64,000 bases of DNA from Eleusine coracana subsp. coracana (taxonomy: Eukaryota; Streptophyta; Magnoliopsida; Poales; Poaceae): contig CM064417.1 of NCBI GenBank assembly GCA_032690845.1, positions 34,540,432 to 34,604,431 on the forward strand. Direction: 5' to 3'. The translations under genes and the position numbers were made by a program. Position 1 is the stretch's first letter. The number at the start of each line of letters is the position of its first letter. The notes under the pieces were generated by a model, which was not told where the DNA came from, searched no databases, and saw only the letters and a program-made list of their open reading frames with translations. Below are positions 1 to 11,155 of this stretch, in pieces.

Positions 1-686
1 GCCCCACCTGCTCCTCCCAGCTACCGCCATTGAAGCCAACATTAACGCTCACCTGCTCACGGACTGCAGCCACTATGCCAACCACCTCTTTCAAGCGCAT
101 CGCACCATGGCAGCACAGCGAGCCGTCCCCTCCATTGCAGCGTCGCGTCACCTCCACCTGCAGTGCCGCAACTCGCCTTCCCCGCTTCGTGACAACCCTC
201 ACTCGCTCATCGATGCACGTACATTAATCTCGTCCAGTAGAGCACATCACTGCCATTGAAGGCGGGCGAGCTCGCCACCACGTCGCCCAACCACCTCCTA
301 CTTGCTGCCGGGCCTATAAAACGAGCGCGCGTCAGGCTCCGCTTTGCACCGGCGCGACCGCCTTCTCCTCTCTCTCCCAGAACCAATGCTGATTTGGATT
401 TTTCCTCCACCTTCCAAGCTCTCAGCCATGGCCACCTTGTCACCAAATACCCCGCCATACTCGCACCCCCTCCCGTACCTCCACCTCATGTGGACGCGCA
501 ACAACCTCCTCCACTGATTCCCCCACACCCCGGTCGCCCTCCCCCTTTTCTCCCTGAAGCAAATCCGAGCTCCCAGCTCATCCATGGTGAGCGAGCAGGG
601 AGAAAGAAGAAGGAGCGATTCCCTCTGTTCCACGTGAGAAGAAAACCCATCTTGCACATTAGCCCCTACCCTTCTTCTAAATAAGA

Positions 687-744
687 CCCCCCCCCCCCCC
701 TTCTACTTATAGACACATATTCATTTTAGCCCCCCCCCCCCCCC
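687..744. repeat. Two poly-C homopolymer tracts
   Basis: A run of 14 C at 687-700 and a run of 15 C at 730-744 are separated by 29 bases. Both follow an 'AGCCCC'-like context and lie in LTR-like non-coding DNA. Tract lengths may be affected by sequencing or assembly. Confidence 0.8.
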
Positions 745-1181
745 GGTACACCAATAACCCATAGACCAAGTGCACCAGCCCGGTCCATGAGACCACGAAC
801 CTGGTCCATGGACTTTCCACTACAAAAATAATTCTAGAAAATCCCAGAGTTATGTTCTCTTGCACATAAGTCGCTAACCTTTATTTTTATTCGGTTGTAC
901 TCCCAAATCTTTTATAGAAAGACCCCTAGGCTTTCTATAATTATATTTTAGCCCCTACCATTTTACAACCATGCCCCTGAACTTTTTGGTAATTATGGAA
1001 AGGTCCCTAAATCTTTCTAAAATTACTGAAGAGCCCCTGAAACCTTTGAAAAGCCATAACTTTTGAATCGTAAGTCTGATCTGAGCGATTCTTGCGCCCG
1101 TGAATACGTCTCAGTGAGTAGTATCCAGTGGTGCTACCCACAGCATTGTCCTAAGACCTCATAAGCTGTCATTACCCATAT

Positions 1182-1186
1182 CTTTT
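1182..1186. repeat. Left 5-bp target site duplication of the Tat-type Gypsy element
   Basis: CTTTT immediately left of the TG that opens the left LTR; the same five bases follow the CA that closes the right LTR at 21220-21224. Confidence 0.85.
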
Positions 1187-1580
1187 TGTTGAGACTTGAT
1201 CTCGGTAATATATTTATAAGGCTACGTCAGGATTAAGAACTTGATGGTTAAGACACAAGACGCTGAGTTATACAGGTTCGGGGCCTTTCAATGAGAGTAA
1301 AAACCCTAGGTCATGTGTTTTGTGGTTTATATTGCAATGAAATCTGGTGCGATTGTTGTGTCGCGTCTCCCTCGATGGGGGGTTCCTACTGTCTTATATA
1401 TCCAGTCGAAAGAAGGTACATGAAGAGTCCTATTCGTAATCTACAAGGATAAACATAGGAAGCCTATCTCTAATTGCCTTGTACTCCAAACCAACTCGGT
1501 CGGTTTCCTTATTCATAGCTCACCCGGTCGTTTGCCAACTTAAGCCTAGCTATGGATACCGGTAAGGTAAGTATTCCACA
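1187..1580 (-). repeat. Left LTR (3' LTR) of the Tat-type Gypsy element
   Basis: On the plus strand it opens TGTTGAGACTTGATCTC and closes GTAAGTATTCCACA, giving TG...CA ends. It matches 20829-21219 along its length, with an extra 'GGTAA' near the right end. The bases just inside, GCAGCCCCCGAGTGC (1581-1595), read on the minus strand as a weak purine-rich tract preceding the 3' LTR. Confidence 0.88.
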
Positions 1581-2357
1581 GCAGCCCCCGAGTGCTTTCT
1601 GATTTGGAGCTGTGACTTGCCAAGTGATTCCTCTTCAATGCTTGTTGTGGACAGGTCACAAATTAGGAAGTCCTCTTGATTGACGTTCTTGATGGATCTG
1701 GTGCGTCGATTTGGTGCACCTGATCAGGTGTAGTCCCCGACTCTTGTATAATTTGGAGACTAACAAATAATACAAGAGTCTAATAATGTTAGCTCTTTAC
1801 ATTTTGTTATATAAGATACACTCAAACAATCAAGCTTGAGCAATCAAGTTCCTGGTCATCAAACTAGGCACTCGGTCTGCTCAACATCAATTGGGCCAAC
1901 CGACCTATAAAAGGCATAGTGATATCCACTCTAAGCCGAGTGATCCTTGATTCAAATATAATGACATCAATCATCATTAAAAATCAAGGGTAATATATGA
2001 CATCAATCATATCCCAGTACTAGACTATAATGACATCAATCATAATATAGTTTTTCTTCAAATATTTATCACTCGGACTTCAATCAGTGGCATAATCTTT
2101 AGACTTACTCCCATACGACCATCAACTCCTCTGCTATGTGATCATCAAATCACACAAATATGAGATTTATTTATAATGGTTGTTAACCATTGCTTCACAT
2201 CAAAGAAGCTCCCGAGTTTAATATTCGAGTTTGTAAAAATAGCAGAAAACCTTTCGAAAGATCAATGCATACTTTGATTAACCCTAAAGGGTAATTTGAC
2301 ACTGTTAGGCCCATTATGGCCCACATGGTCCCCCACGACTAGGTCAAAAGTCAAAGG

Positions 2358-2365
2358 TATAAAAG
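2358..2365 (+). promoter_or_regulatory. Probable TATA box of the antisense gene
   Basis: TATAAAAG stands about 215 bases upstream of the ATG at 2572 and is followed by a pyrimidine-rich, GC-rich leader, as in plant promoters. It lies inside the Gypsy element and points opposite to the element's own transcription. Start site and activity are inferred. Confidence 0.5.
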
Positions 2366-2571
2366 GCCGAGGCCGGATGTCACAAACTCACACCACCATT
2401 TCGCAGCGCTTCGTCTTGCTTGCGCCTCCTCTGCTTCTCCGCTCCCGTGTTCTAAGGTTCTTGCGCATTGCCATCACTGCTATAAATCCTCATTGCGCCC
2501 AAGCCCCCAAGCTTGGAAAGGTAGGGTTAGGGTCACCAAGGTAGATCCACCGCAGCTTCGCATCCATCAAA

Positions 2572-5270
2572 ATGCCATGCAAGCTTGTGAAGGGCACGAA
2601 ATCTTCGATCGTCGCCGTTGCCAAGTCATCTTCATCAGAGCTAGAGATCCCAGAGCACCTTCATGAATTCTTTGAGAGCACCATCAGCACCGACACGCTG
2701 AACGCGATGATCGTTGACGACATCTTGCCAGAGCAGGCGTGACTGGATTGGAAGGTACCCGGATCTGAACCTCACCCCTTTCCAATCCATAATTAGATTG
2801 TTGTTTTTTGCTCTTTCTTTGAGTGAGGCTTTCGAGTTCCCTGCTGCAGCTTCTTGCATGGGCTCCTCTTCTTCTGTGGGATTGAGTTGGTCAATCTCAA
2901 TCCCAACTCTATTCTGCACATTGCCATTTTTGTGCATTTGTGCGAAGCCTTCCTTGGCGTTCTTCCCCACTCGCTCTGTTGTGCCATCTTTTTGTCCCCC
3001 GTCCTTTGTCGTCGGCCGCCAATCAAGAAGCCATCGAAGGTGTCAGCATCCAGCTCCGGAAGAAGGACCTGTACATCAAAGTGCCGCAGGCCACAGGGAA
3101 CAAGAATTGGCGGGATGAGTGGTTCTACTGCGACAATCCTCCCGGATGTCATCCCGAATAGGAATATACCTCTAATGATGAAACCAAGGAGGTTCCCGAC
3201 CAACTGAACTCAGCCTTGCGCAAGGCTCGCCTGAACAAGATGTTTGAGTCAGTCGGCCCCCAGGATAATGCCTTGATTCAGAAGGCATATAACAAGGGCA
3301 CTCTTCGAGCCCGAGTAAGCCTTGTCTTCAATTTTGTTTGTCGATTGTAGTCTTAGCAAAATATTCTTTGCCAACATTATCTTCATGTTTGTATGCAGGT
3401 ACTCGACACTTATGTGTCTCACCCTCCACTCCCTCAGACTGACATAGAGGGAGTGGACTACGCTCCCAAACCACCACGCTTGATCACCCCTGCAGAGCCA
3501 AGTGCCACACCAGTCGGCGATACCGGCCCCTCCACTTCTCCACTGGTCAACCCGCCTTCTGGCCAGAGGCAAAAACTCGTTTCCCACAAGTGGAGGCAAT
3601 ATCGAGGAGATAGTTGGGATGATGACGCGGAAAACAACCTCCCATTAGCCAGCCGCGTGCCTCTTGCTTCTTCCGACCAACCTACAGGTCGGTCAGAGCC
3701 ATCATGCAAAGCAACGAGTGATGCAGGGAAGGCAGCTAAGTTTTTAGAGGTTGCGAAGCACTTTTCTTCGAAGAGGAAGCAGTCTGACTCGCAGACTTCT
3801 TCTTTAACAAAGAAAGTTAGCAGAGTCAAGATCAAGAAAGCCTCCAGGTAACTCTTCAAGCTTGTAATCATTTTCCTTCTTCCACTATTGCACATCTTCA
3901 AATTTGAATATTGAATGTAGCCTACTCACTTCCCGGTCGACCGAGATCCCAGAATTCTCTGTGTCTAAGGACACGACACAGACCCTAATTCCTCATTCGT
4001 CCAACCCGACTTAGTCTATAGTCATACCATCAAGCATGCAGACCGAGTCGAGGTAGTTTCCAGATGCTCCTGATCCGATGCAGACCGCCAAGGCGCTGAC
4101 TCCTAAGAAGGATAAAAGTGCGCCGGTCGAGAGGCCAACTGGTCGGTCGGATACTAAAGACCTGGAGATCCTCCGCAACCACCACGAAGCATCCAAGGTA
4201 TGTCAATACCAAGGTTTTTTCTTCCTTCTTCAAGTTATCTAAAGCATTAATTCACTCTGCCACTCATAATCTAGAAAATGTATTCCCTATTGGAGAGGAA
4301 ACAGGCGAGGATAGACTTCCTTGAGGCTGAAAGCTTTGATAAGTTCTTGAAGTCTTCAATGTACGAATCTCTATTTTAGCTAACTAGTTTTCCTCTGACT
4401 TCTCCAGTTATCGATTAGCAGTATTCCAAGGCTAAGGACAAAATAGACAGACTGTTGACCGACGTTAAAACGACATCCACCTCTTTGGAAGAGATTCGTC
4501 TTGCTAGCGTAGGTAAAAGACTACTAAGCTTCTCTTACTTAATAGATCTTAATTATAAATACTTTTTGCCTTCAGCTCATGAGAAAAAAGCAGCCGACCT
4601 AGAGAAGCTCACTTCAAACCAACAGAGATTTTTAGACACTCTGACCGCAGAGAAGAATGATCTCTCCAAGTCACTCAAAGATCAGAGCACTAAGAACGCT
4701 CAGCTGAAAAAGAAGCTGGAGGATATCGAAGATCAAAGCGTTGAGGTCGCTCAACTGAAGAAGAAGCTGGAGGAGACCGAGGGCAAGCTGAAGGATGCCA
4801 AAAGCAGTGCTATGGCCTTTAAATGTAAACTTGCCAGTAAGCTTCTTTCGATCATTTTCAGTCGTCGGTTTACATTATCATTCTCACTTGCTTGTGTTCT
4901 TCAGCGTCGGAAGACTCTGAATTAAATTCATGCCAGCCAAATCTAGAAGTCTGGGAATTGTTTGGAGTATCTTCTGGAGCTTGAGCCAGAAGTGATCGAG
5001 CAGCACACTAGGCGGGTGGCCATTGACGCCGGGAGCCAAGTATTGGCTATGTGCAAGTCTTGAAGTCCTGAGCTCCGTGTTGATAACATCAGGGAAGGCT
5101 TCAACCCCAAGATCACAATGGATCAAGGCCAACTACTTCCTGACACCATGATGGAGACCTCCCGCACTCTGGTGGACAATATGGACATTGCTCCTGCCAT
5201 TCCTACTCTTCCAACGACTCCCAATGTAGAGTTACAAGATGATGCTTCTTCTCCTTCTCAGGAGCTGTAA
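2572..5270 (+). pseudogene. Antisense multi-exon gene carried by the Tat element (coiled-coil protein), decaying
   Basis: The gene runs opposite to the host retrotransposon and is broken into short exons with plausible GT...AG introns. Exon 1 starts at ATG 2572 (MPCKLVKGTKSS...) and meets an in-frame TGA at about 2741 just before a possible donor at 2753. Later coding blocks lie near 3020-3310, 3400-3848 (Pro/Ser-rich then basic, ending at a GTAACT donor), 4120-4196, 4275-4360, 4420-4510, 4575-4830 and 4905-5270. The 4575-4830 block is a Lys/Glu-rich heptad-like coiled coil (AQLKKKLEDIEDQS, then AQLKKKLEETEGKL). The last exon ends SSPSQEL at the TAA 5268-5270. Extra antisense ORFs of unknown function, some carrying the Transposase_28-type domain, are established for Tat elements; that this one belongs there is inference. 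Several in-frame stops suggest it is no longer functional. Exon limits are approximate. Confidence 0.6.
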
Positions 5271-5905
5271 TTAATTGTATAATGAAAAACATTAGTAGTA
5301 TTTAGTACGAAAACAATGTTTCCCATGTGTAAATACAAGTTCTTTTCTTGCTTAATTACTAAACAAGTAGAAATTCGATTGAAATGTCATAAGAGCAATC
5401 TCCTATCATTTAAGGTAGACCAGACAACACTTAGCTATGTTATTCGTGCTTTAGTAACCTTTTTACCATAAAATCTTAGAGATAAAACAGAAGATGCCTT
5501 GGTCTGCGTTATCATATTAGTTTGTAATTCATAATTGCATAACAATCAGAGTGAACTAGTCAACACATGACCTCCCGCACTTTTGCTTTGGGTTTAGCAT
5601 AGTGGCAGTCTGTTGTGCAGAGCGAATTGTCTAACCATAATGTTTCAGTGTTAGACCAAAAGAATAAGACCACATCAAGATATGAGAAATTGATCGACAA
5701 AATCCAAAACCAGAATTTGTCAAGGTTAAGGAGTAGTGGGACATTATTACTAGCCTCCTGGCTCGATTGTTTAATGTATAAATTAAGGAATCGAGATAAA
5801 TAGGAATGAAAACAACTTAAAACATCTTTCATCAAAAAGACTAAAGTTTCATTCAATGATAACATAAGTGAATACACAAAAAGACTAAGTATAAAAGCGA
5901 TGTAG
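5271..5905. other. Non-coding spacer of the Tat element
   Basis: AT-rich sequence between the end of the antisense gene and the end of the integrase region. It contains possible polyadenylation-type AATAAA-like strings but nothing I can call as a gene. Confidence 0.5.
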
Positions 5906-6960
5906 CTAGTTAATGTTCCAGGAGTTTGGCACATCGTCGCCATCATCATACATCAGTTGATAAGCCCCCGGCCGATTGACTTCTTTGACCACATAAGGCC
6001 CTTCCCATTTAGGGGATAACTTGTGCCGATTCATGGTGGATTGCACTCGGCGTAGCACAAGTTCTCCAACTTGAAACTGGTGACTCCGAATATTCTTGTC
6101 ATAGTAACATCGCAAGCCTTGTTGGTATACTACCGACCGAAACAGAGCATGATCACACATCTCCTCTGTTGCAATCAACTCAATCTCTTAGTTGTCTTCA
6201 AAAAGTTTCTCGTCATATCCCTTAACTCGTGCTGATATGAGGTTTACCTCGGTCGATAGCATGGCTTTAGAGCTGTATACCAACGAGAAAGGAGATTAAC
6301 CGGTGGCCCGACTGACATTGGTGTGTAGCCCCGAGAGGACCGAAGGTAACTCTCGGACCCACTATCCGGCATAAGGCTTGAGTCTATCAAAAATATGGGG
6401 CTTCAACCCCTGGAGAATCATACCGTTGGCCCATTCGACTTGCCCGTTGCTTTGAGCATGAGCCACCGATGCAAAATGGATCTTTACTCTCATCTCATTG
6501 GCAAAGTCATGGAACTGCTCAGATGTAAACTGAGTACCATTATTGGTGATGATATCATGAGGGACAACCAACCAAGTGAAGATCTCTTTGACAAACACGA
6601 TCGCCTTCTTGGATGTAATCTTGCCGACTGGCTTCGCTTCAAACAAATGAGTGAACCCGCCTGGTGCCTTTTTAAAAGGACCAACAATGTCGAGCCCCCA
6701 GGCCGCAAAGGGCCAAGTCATAGGTATCATCTGAAATTGCTATGAAGGCACATGTGTTTGCTGAGCAAAGAAGTGACATCCTTCACATTTCTGAACAACA
6801 TAGTGCGCATCTTCGACCGCCGTGGGCCAATAGAACCCTTGCCGAAAAGCCTTGCCGACCAAAGTCTTGGAAGGTGCATGGTTACCACATGCTCCTGCAT
6901 GGATCTCCATCATCAACTATTTGCCTTCAGGAATAGAAATGCATCACATCAAAATATTCA
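5906..6960 (-). pseudogene. Tat element integrase region, broken
   Basis: On the minus strand, integrase domains appear in order. The N-terminal zinc-binding part spans about 6960-6750 with the phrase QKCEGCHFFAQQ. The catalytic core spans 6730-6362, with GLDIVGPFKKAPGGFTH carrying the first Asp and SNGQVEWANG carrying the catalytic Glu. The C-terminal GPY/F-like module is at 6178-5906 (SPKWEGPYVVKEV). The second catalytic Asp is replaced by Asn (IITNNGTQF), so even an intact protein should be inactive. Stops and shifts separate the core from the C-terminal part. Integrase inserts the element's DNA copy into the host chromosome. Confidence 0.85.
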
Positions 6961-7063
6961 ATCCTTCTCTTCGATAAAGGAGGTCATCCGCCATCAAATA
7001 TCCTTGACACTTGGCCTTTAACCTTTGTTGCTCTTTAGAATCCCTAGGCAGCGTACCCTTATT

Positions 7064-7576
7064 CTAGAATTGAACAATCAGGTCGTGCCAGTCGGTTTCT
7101 ACATCTGACTCCATTGCTCGCTTGGCAACATCGATCGTCAGCACGTCTGACCGAGGAGAAATAGTGGGTACATCCAGGGTATGAAGGAATATACTGAGCG
7201 GAACCATCGATCGCGATGATACTATCTTTGCCAACTCATCAGGAACTTGATTGTTGTCACAAAGAACATGTGTGATCTTGAGTCCATCGAACTTGTTCTC
7301 GACTTCTTGGCAGTAAGCCACCATATTGTCATCTACACAGTTCCATTCCTTAGTGATCTGGTTGATTACCAGAGCCGAGTCACCAAAGATGTCGAGACGC
7401 TGAATGTCGAGTGATACGGCAATACGCATACCATGTAGGAGGGCTTCATACTCTGCAGCATTATTGGACACTCGGAAGTTAATTTGAAGGACATATCTGA
7501 GCTTCTCTCCTTGAGGAGAGATAAGCAGAATTCCAGCCCCCGCGCCTTGTAGTTGGAGTGACCGATCAAAATACAT
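7064..7576 (-). pseudogene. Second (additional) RNase H domain of the Tat element
   Basis: A 170-residue open stretch reads MYFDRSLQLQGAGAGILLIS at its start, then NNAAEYEALLHGMRIAV and IFGDSALVINQ. These are the hallmarks of the plant-type extra RNase H that Tat elements carry between the ordinary RNase H and integrase. The first Asp (YFD), the Glu of NAAEYEAL and the Asp of GDSALV are present. It lies next to the usual RNase H region, which supports the Tat assignment. Stops on both sides detach it from the rest of Pol. Confidence 0.8.
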
Positions 7577-7612
7577 CCTCCAGTACTCAATGTCTTACGG
7601 TGCAGGTGGCAT

Positions 7613-8068
7613 CTAAATTTCTATCCACTCAAAAACGAAGTCTGCCAGGGCTTGTCCTTTAATAGCCGAGCGAGCTACAAATGTACTGGTGTACTGACCA
7701 AGTTCGACCACCCACTTGGCAATCTTGTCAACCACCTCACGGATGTGAAGCACCTCTCCGAGTGCAAACGACGTGTGGACTTCAATCGGATGAGCTTGAA
7801 AGTAATGCTTCAACTTCCTCAAAGTGATCAAGAGCGCATAGAGCAGCTTCAAGATCAGGTGGTATCATATTTTGGAAGCATTAAGTACCTTGCTGTTGAA
7901 ATACATCAGGTACTGTACTTTTTGTACATGGCCCTCTTCCTCTCGGTCGATCGTCAAAACGGTACTTACAACTTGAGTTGTAGCCGAAGCATAGAGCTGA
8001 AGCTTCTCTTGTGGCTCTGGAGGCACTAAGACTGGAATATTGCTGAGGTGAACCTTCACCTCATCCAA
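7613..8068 (-). pseudogene. Reverse transcriptase-linked RNase H of the Tat element
   Basis: Two minus-strand open pieces (8068-7865 and 7852-7613) together look like the ordinary Gypsy RNase H that follows the reverse transcriptase: LQLYASATTQVVSTVL, then a region with KLKHYFQAHPIEVHT and KWVVELGQY. They are interrupted by a stop or shift near 7855. In the element this domain removes RNA from the RNA-DNA hybrid during copying. Confidence 0.75.
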
Positions 8069-8074
8069 AGCTGA

Positions 8075-8314
8075 CTATGCCTCTTCTGTCCAGACAAAGT
8101 TCTCTTGCTTTTTGAGCAATTTAAAGAAAGGTAGACCTCTGACTCCTAATCGAGAGATAAAGCGACTCAGGGATGCCATGCACCCAGTCAGCTTCTGTAC
8201 ATCCCTTTGAGAGTTAGGTAGCCCCATATCAAGGATCGCCTTGATTTTATCCGGGTTAGCCTCTATACCTTGTTTCGAAACGATGTAACCAAGTACCTTT
8301 CCCGAGGGCACCCC
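8075..8314 (-). pseudogene. 3' half of the Tat reverse transcriptase (right of the nested insertion in reading order)
   Basis: The minus-strand reading PSGKVLGYIVSKQGIEANPD is the thumb/connection part of a Gypsy reverse transcriptase. The matching upstream piece ends KLNPKKCAFRV at 17369 on the other side of the Copia insertion. The reading frame is therefore cut by the insertion exactly at the 5-bp duplication 8310-8314 / 17364-17368. Confidence 0.85.
8310..8314. repeat. Left target site duplication of SIRE-type Copia element 1
   Basis: ACCCC directly precedes the TG at 8315. The partner at 17364-17368 is ACCCG, one mismatch. Confidence 0.75.
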
Positions 8315-9146
8315 TGAAAGGATCGAGTGACCGAGAGGGGGGGGTGAATCAGGAACTCAAACTATGTACCAAATTTTACCAATTCCAAAAACCGACCACT
8401 TAAACAACTCCTACACAATTCTAGTGGTGATCACACTCATAAGATAATCCTATGAAACATTTCCAGTTGATCGAACCATCCGGTCTATTTCTCTCTCCAA
8501 TCCAGAAACATTTCCAGTGCTCGCTTCCTCGCCGTCCAGAGTCACTTGTACAGACTGGACCGTCAGGTCTCCACAACTTCAACTCTGGCAGTTTCCTCGC
8601 TTCTTTGTTGTAAGTCCCAGACAACTTCACCTAGTGATCGTACAGTCCGGTCACCATTGACCCTCTGTCCGGTCACTATGTCCAGAAGCTAAAACTTGTC
8701 GTCTTCGCTTGACTTTGTTTCCCGGCTTCTCCGAACAACTCCTTGGCTTCTCCACTGTCATCTAGTGCATGTGATTTCACGGAGCAACCTTGCACATCAC
8801 CGACTAGACATGACCTAAGAGAAATGACTTAGACCCCCTTGATAGTTCGGTTTTTCCTATGGACTCAAAGCCCTAACAACTAGACAACTGTTCCAAACAC
8901 TTCCTCCATAGTTTATCCTTAGCCTTGATCCACCTCCATCAACCCTTGGACTCCATCAAGCTTATCAAGCCTCCATGCTTGTGGTCATTGTCATCAATCG
9001 CCAAGGCAACCATCAATGGTCATCATAAGATAGATAAAGTTTCCTATATGCACAACACTCGTGTAAACATTACTCACATTTCATGTTTGTCATTCATCAC
9101 CAAAACATCATACCTTGGGGTGACCTCAATGGTCGTGATCCTTACA
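8315..9146 (-). repeat. Left (3') LTR of Copia element 1, internally deleted
   Basis: It opens TGAAAGGATCGAG and closes GATCCTTACA. Its two ends match the right LTR closely, but about 1.04 kb present in the right LTR (roughly 15619-16660) is absent. The join falls at about 8455-8465, after CTATGAAA. Length is 832 bp against 1890 bp for the partner. Confidence 0.88.
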
Positions 9147-10444
9147 ATCTCCCCCTTTTTGGTGATGGATGACAACCACTACTTATGATCATCCAAAACG
9201 AACAGGCAACAGGGAACCAAGAGATAAGAAAGGAGTGAAAGATTACCTTTGTTCTTACCTTGGAAGTAGTCTCCCCCTCGGAATGTGCTAGGTGTTGAGG
9301 AAGAACTACCCAAACATGTAGGGCACTAGAAGTTGAGCTTGAGTTGAATCATTGTGCCCGTCATGGTGTCGTGGTAAGTGTTCTTGTTGATGTAGACACG
9401 CACCATACACGTAGATGTTCATGTCGGTGTAGATTTTCATTGTTGTTATTCTCCATATTGGTATGGATGTTCATCCTGTCATGATCTTCATATGTACTCC
9501 AAGTAAACATGCACCATTGTCTTGATCATCTTCATGTTCTCCACTTCGTCACCATAGTCTTGGCATTTGGATTCTTCATGTTTCTTCATGTTCCTTCATG
9601 TTCTTCTCTCTATCTTCAATTTTCTTCTTTCCATCTTTTGTGTTGGATCTTCATGAACCTCTCCCCCTTTGACTTCTTATCCCCCTTTTTGACTGGGAAG
9701 TTGACTTTTGGATCTTCATGTTCTTCTCCCCCTTTGTCACCTATCACCAAAAACCACAAACCAAAGACAAAGCACAAGAGAACCAAGGAGCAAATAATAA
9801 GAGACAAGAGGTAGAAAGATCCCCCTTTCATAGTGCTCCTCCTTGGTCACAATGGTCTTCCACCATAGCTCCCCCTACACACATGACTCAACAAAGAATT
9901 TCTCAAGTATGCAATGGTTAGTCATTAGTGTGTTGGGAATATATGAGTCACTTGTCTTTAAGCCGCGCGAGTAGATTTAACCTTGGAGCTCGGTTGAATG
10001 TGACTCAATGGGCATGAAGCACAAAGATCACTATGTGATCATCTAGAGGGTCATATACTTACATTATAAATAAGCAATTCCCCCTAGAAACATGCTTGGA
10101 GGCATGTAAGGTATCACAATGCAAGAATGCATGAATGCAAAGAATGCAAATGCAACAAGTTTACAAATGCATGATGCAATGCTAAAAGAAGGAGAGAGAA
10201 AAACTACAAACCAAGGTGTCAACGATGAGTTGTTCCCTTCTTGAGCTTACTCGCAATGGACCATTCTTCAAAGCCTTGGATACACCATGAACCACCTTCC
10301 CAAGCTTAACCCATGTCCATCGCTATCTCAAGGAGGTCCGTAGTCAACCTACAAGAGAAGAGAAACAAGCACAAACAAAGACACAGACAACAAAACAAAC
10401 AAGCAAAGCTGTACAAATTTACAAGAGACAAGCTTTAAGGTTAC
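9147..10444 (-). other. Non-coding 3' region of Copia element 1 with repeated polypurine tracts
   Basis: The region between the RNase H stop and the 3' LTR has no credible gene. Read on the minus strand it holds several purine tracts of the AAAGGGGGAGA type. On the plus strand they appear as ctccccc-type strings at about 9148, 9270, 9660, 9680, 9725, 9820, 9862 and 10080. The tract touching the LTR (9147-9160) is the likely second-strand primer. Repeated polypurine tracts upstream of the 3' LTR are a described Sirevirus signature. Confidence 0.75.
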
Positions 10445-11155
10445 TCAAGTGAAGTTGGAGAGGTCGAGAACATTGAGCTCTCCCCTTAGCTTGTTGAAGG
10501 TCTTCTCGTCAAGAGGTTTGGTGAAGATATCTGCCAATTGTTCATGAGTTTGCACATGCAACAAGTCAATGTCCTTCTTCTCAACATGATCTCGAATGAA
10601 ATGATGTTTGATATCTATGTGCTTTGCATGACAATGATCTCTAGTTTTGAGAGCCATCTTGATCGCTGCTTCACTATCATAATAAAGTGGCATTTGAGTG
10701 AAGTTGAGACCATAGTCTGAGAGTGTTTGCCTCATGTAGAGAAGTTGAGCACAACATGCTCCTGCTACCATATACTCCGCTTCGGCTGTAGATAGAACCC
10801 CCTAGTTTTTCTTCGTTGAGCTCCAAGATACAAAAGATCTTCCAAGGAATTGGCAACCTCCTGATGTACGCTTTCTATTCACTTTGCATCCTGCAAAGTC
10901 CAAATCTGAATACCCAAGTAACTCAAAGCTTGTTCCTCTTGGATACCATAACCCCAAGGTAGGTGTGTACTTGAGGTATCTTAGTATCCTCTTCACAGCC
11001 TTCAAGTGTGACTCTTTTGGATTTACTTGATAGCGCGCGCACAAGCACACACTAAACATGATGTCCGGTCTTGAGGCGATGAGATAGAGCAAGGACCCAA
11101 TCATTGATCTATAGAGCTTGGGGTTCACCGGTTTTCCCTTTTCATCCATCTCCAA
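10445..11155 (-). pseudogene. RNase H region of Copia element 1
   Basis: Two minus-strand open pieces. 11155-10802 covers the end of the reverse transcriptase and the start of RNase H (YRSMIGSLLYLIASRPDI, then LGYSDLDFAGCKVNRKRTSG). 10771-10445 covers the rest (CCAQLLYMRQTLSDYG, AKHIDIKHHFIRDHV, QLADIFTKPLDEK). A single TAG at about 10802 separates them. A frameshift at about 11150 separates the first piece from the long upstream frame, where the two frames overlap in 11125-11155. It ends with a stop at 10445. Confidence 0.88.

Larger units (their letters stand above)
1..1186. repeat. Left part of a long non-coding LTR-like repeat
   Basis: No convincing gene is present. The first 450 bases are GC-rich and repeat a short phrase around CATTGAAG; a TATA-like CCTATAAAACG lies near 313. 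From about 680 the sequence turns into runs of 'agcccct...' phrases with two poly-C tracts, ending in an AT-rich part with 'gagcgattcttgcgccc'. A near-identical phrase (gggcgattcttgcaccc) occurs at about 21240, just beyond the Gypsy insertion. I infer that 1-1186 and 21225-23212 belong to LTR-like DNA of one type split by that insertion. The left end is outside the window, and the family assignment is inference. Confidence 0.4.

Noticed and set aside
256..684. 142-residue plus-strand open frame rich in Pro
   Set aside because: It runs into a poly-C tract and has no recognisable domain; an overlapping minus-strand frame is as long. It looks like LTR-like GC-rich DNA, not a gene.
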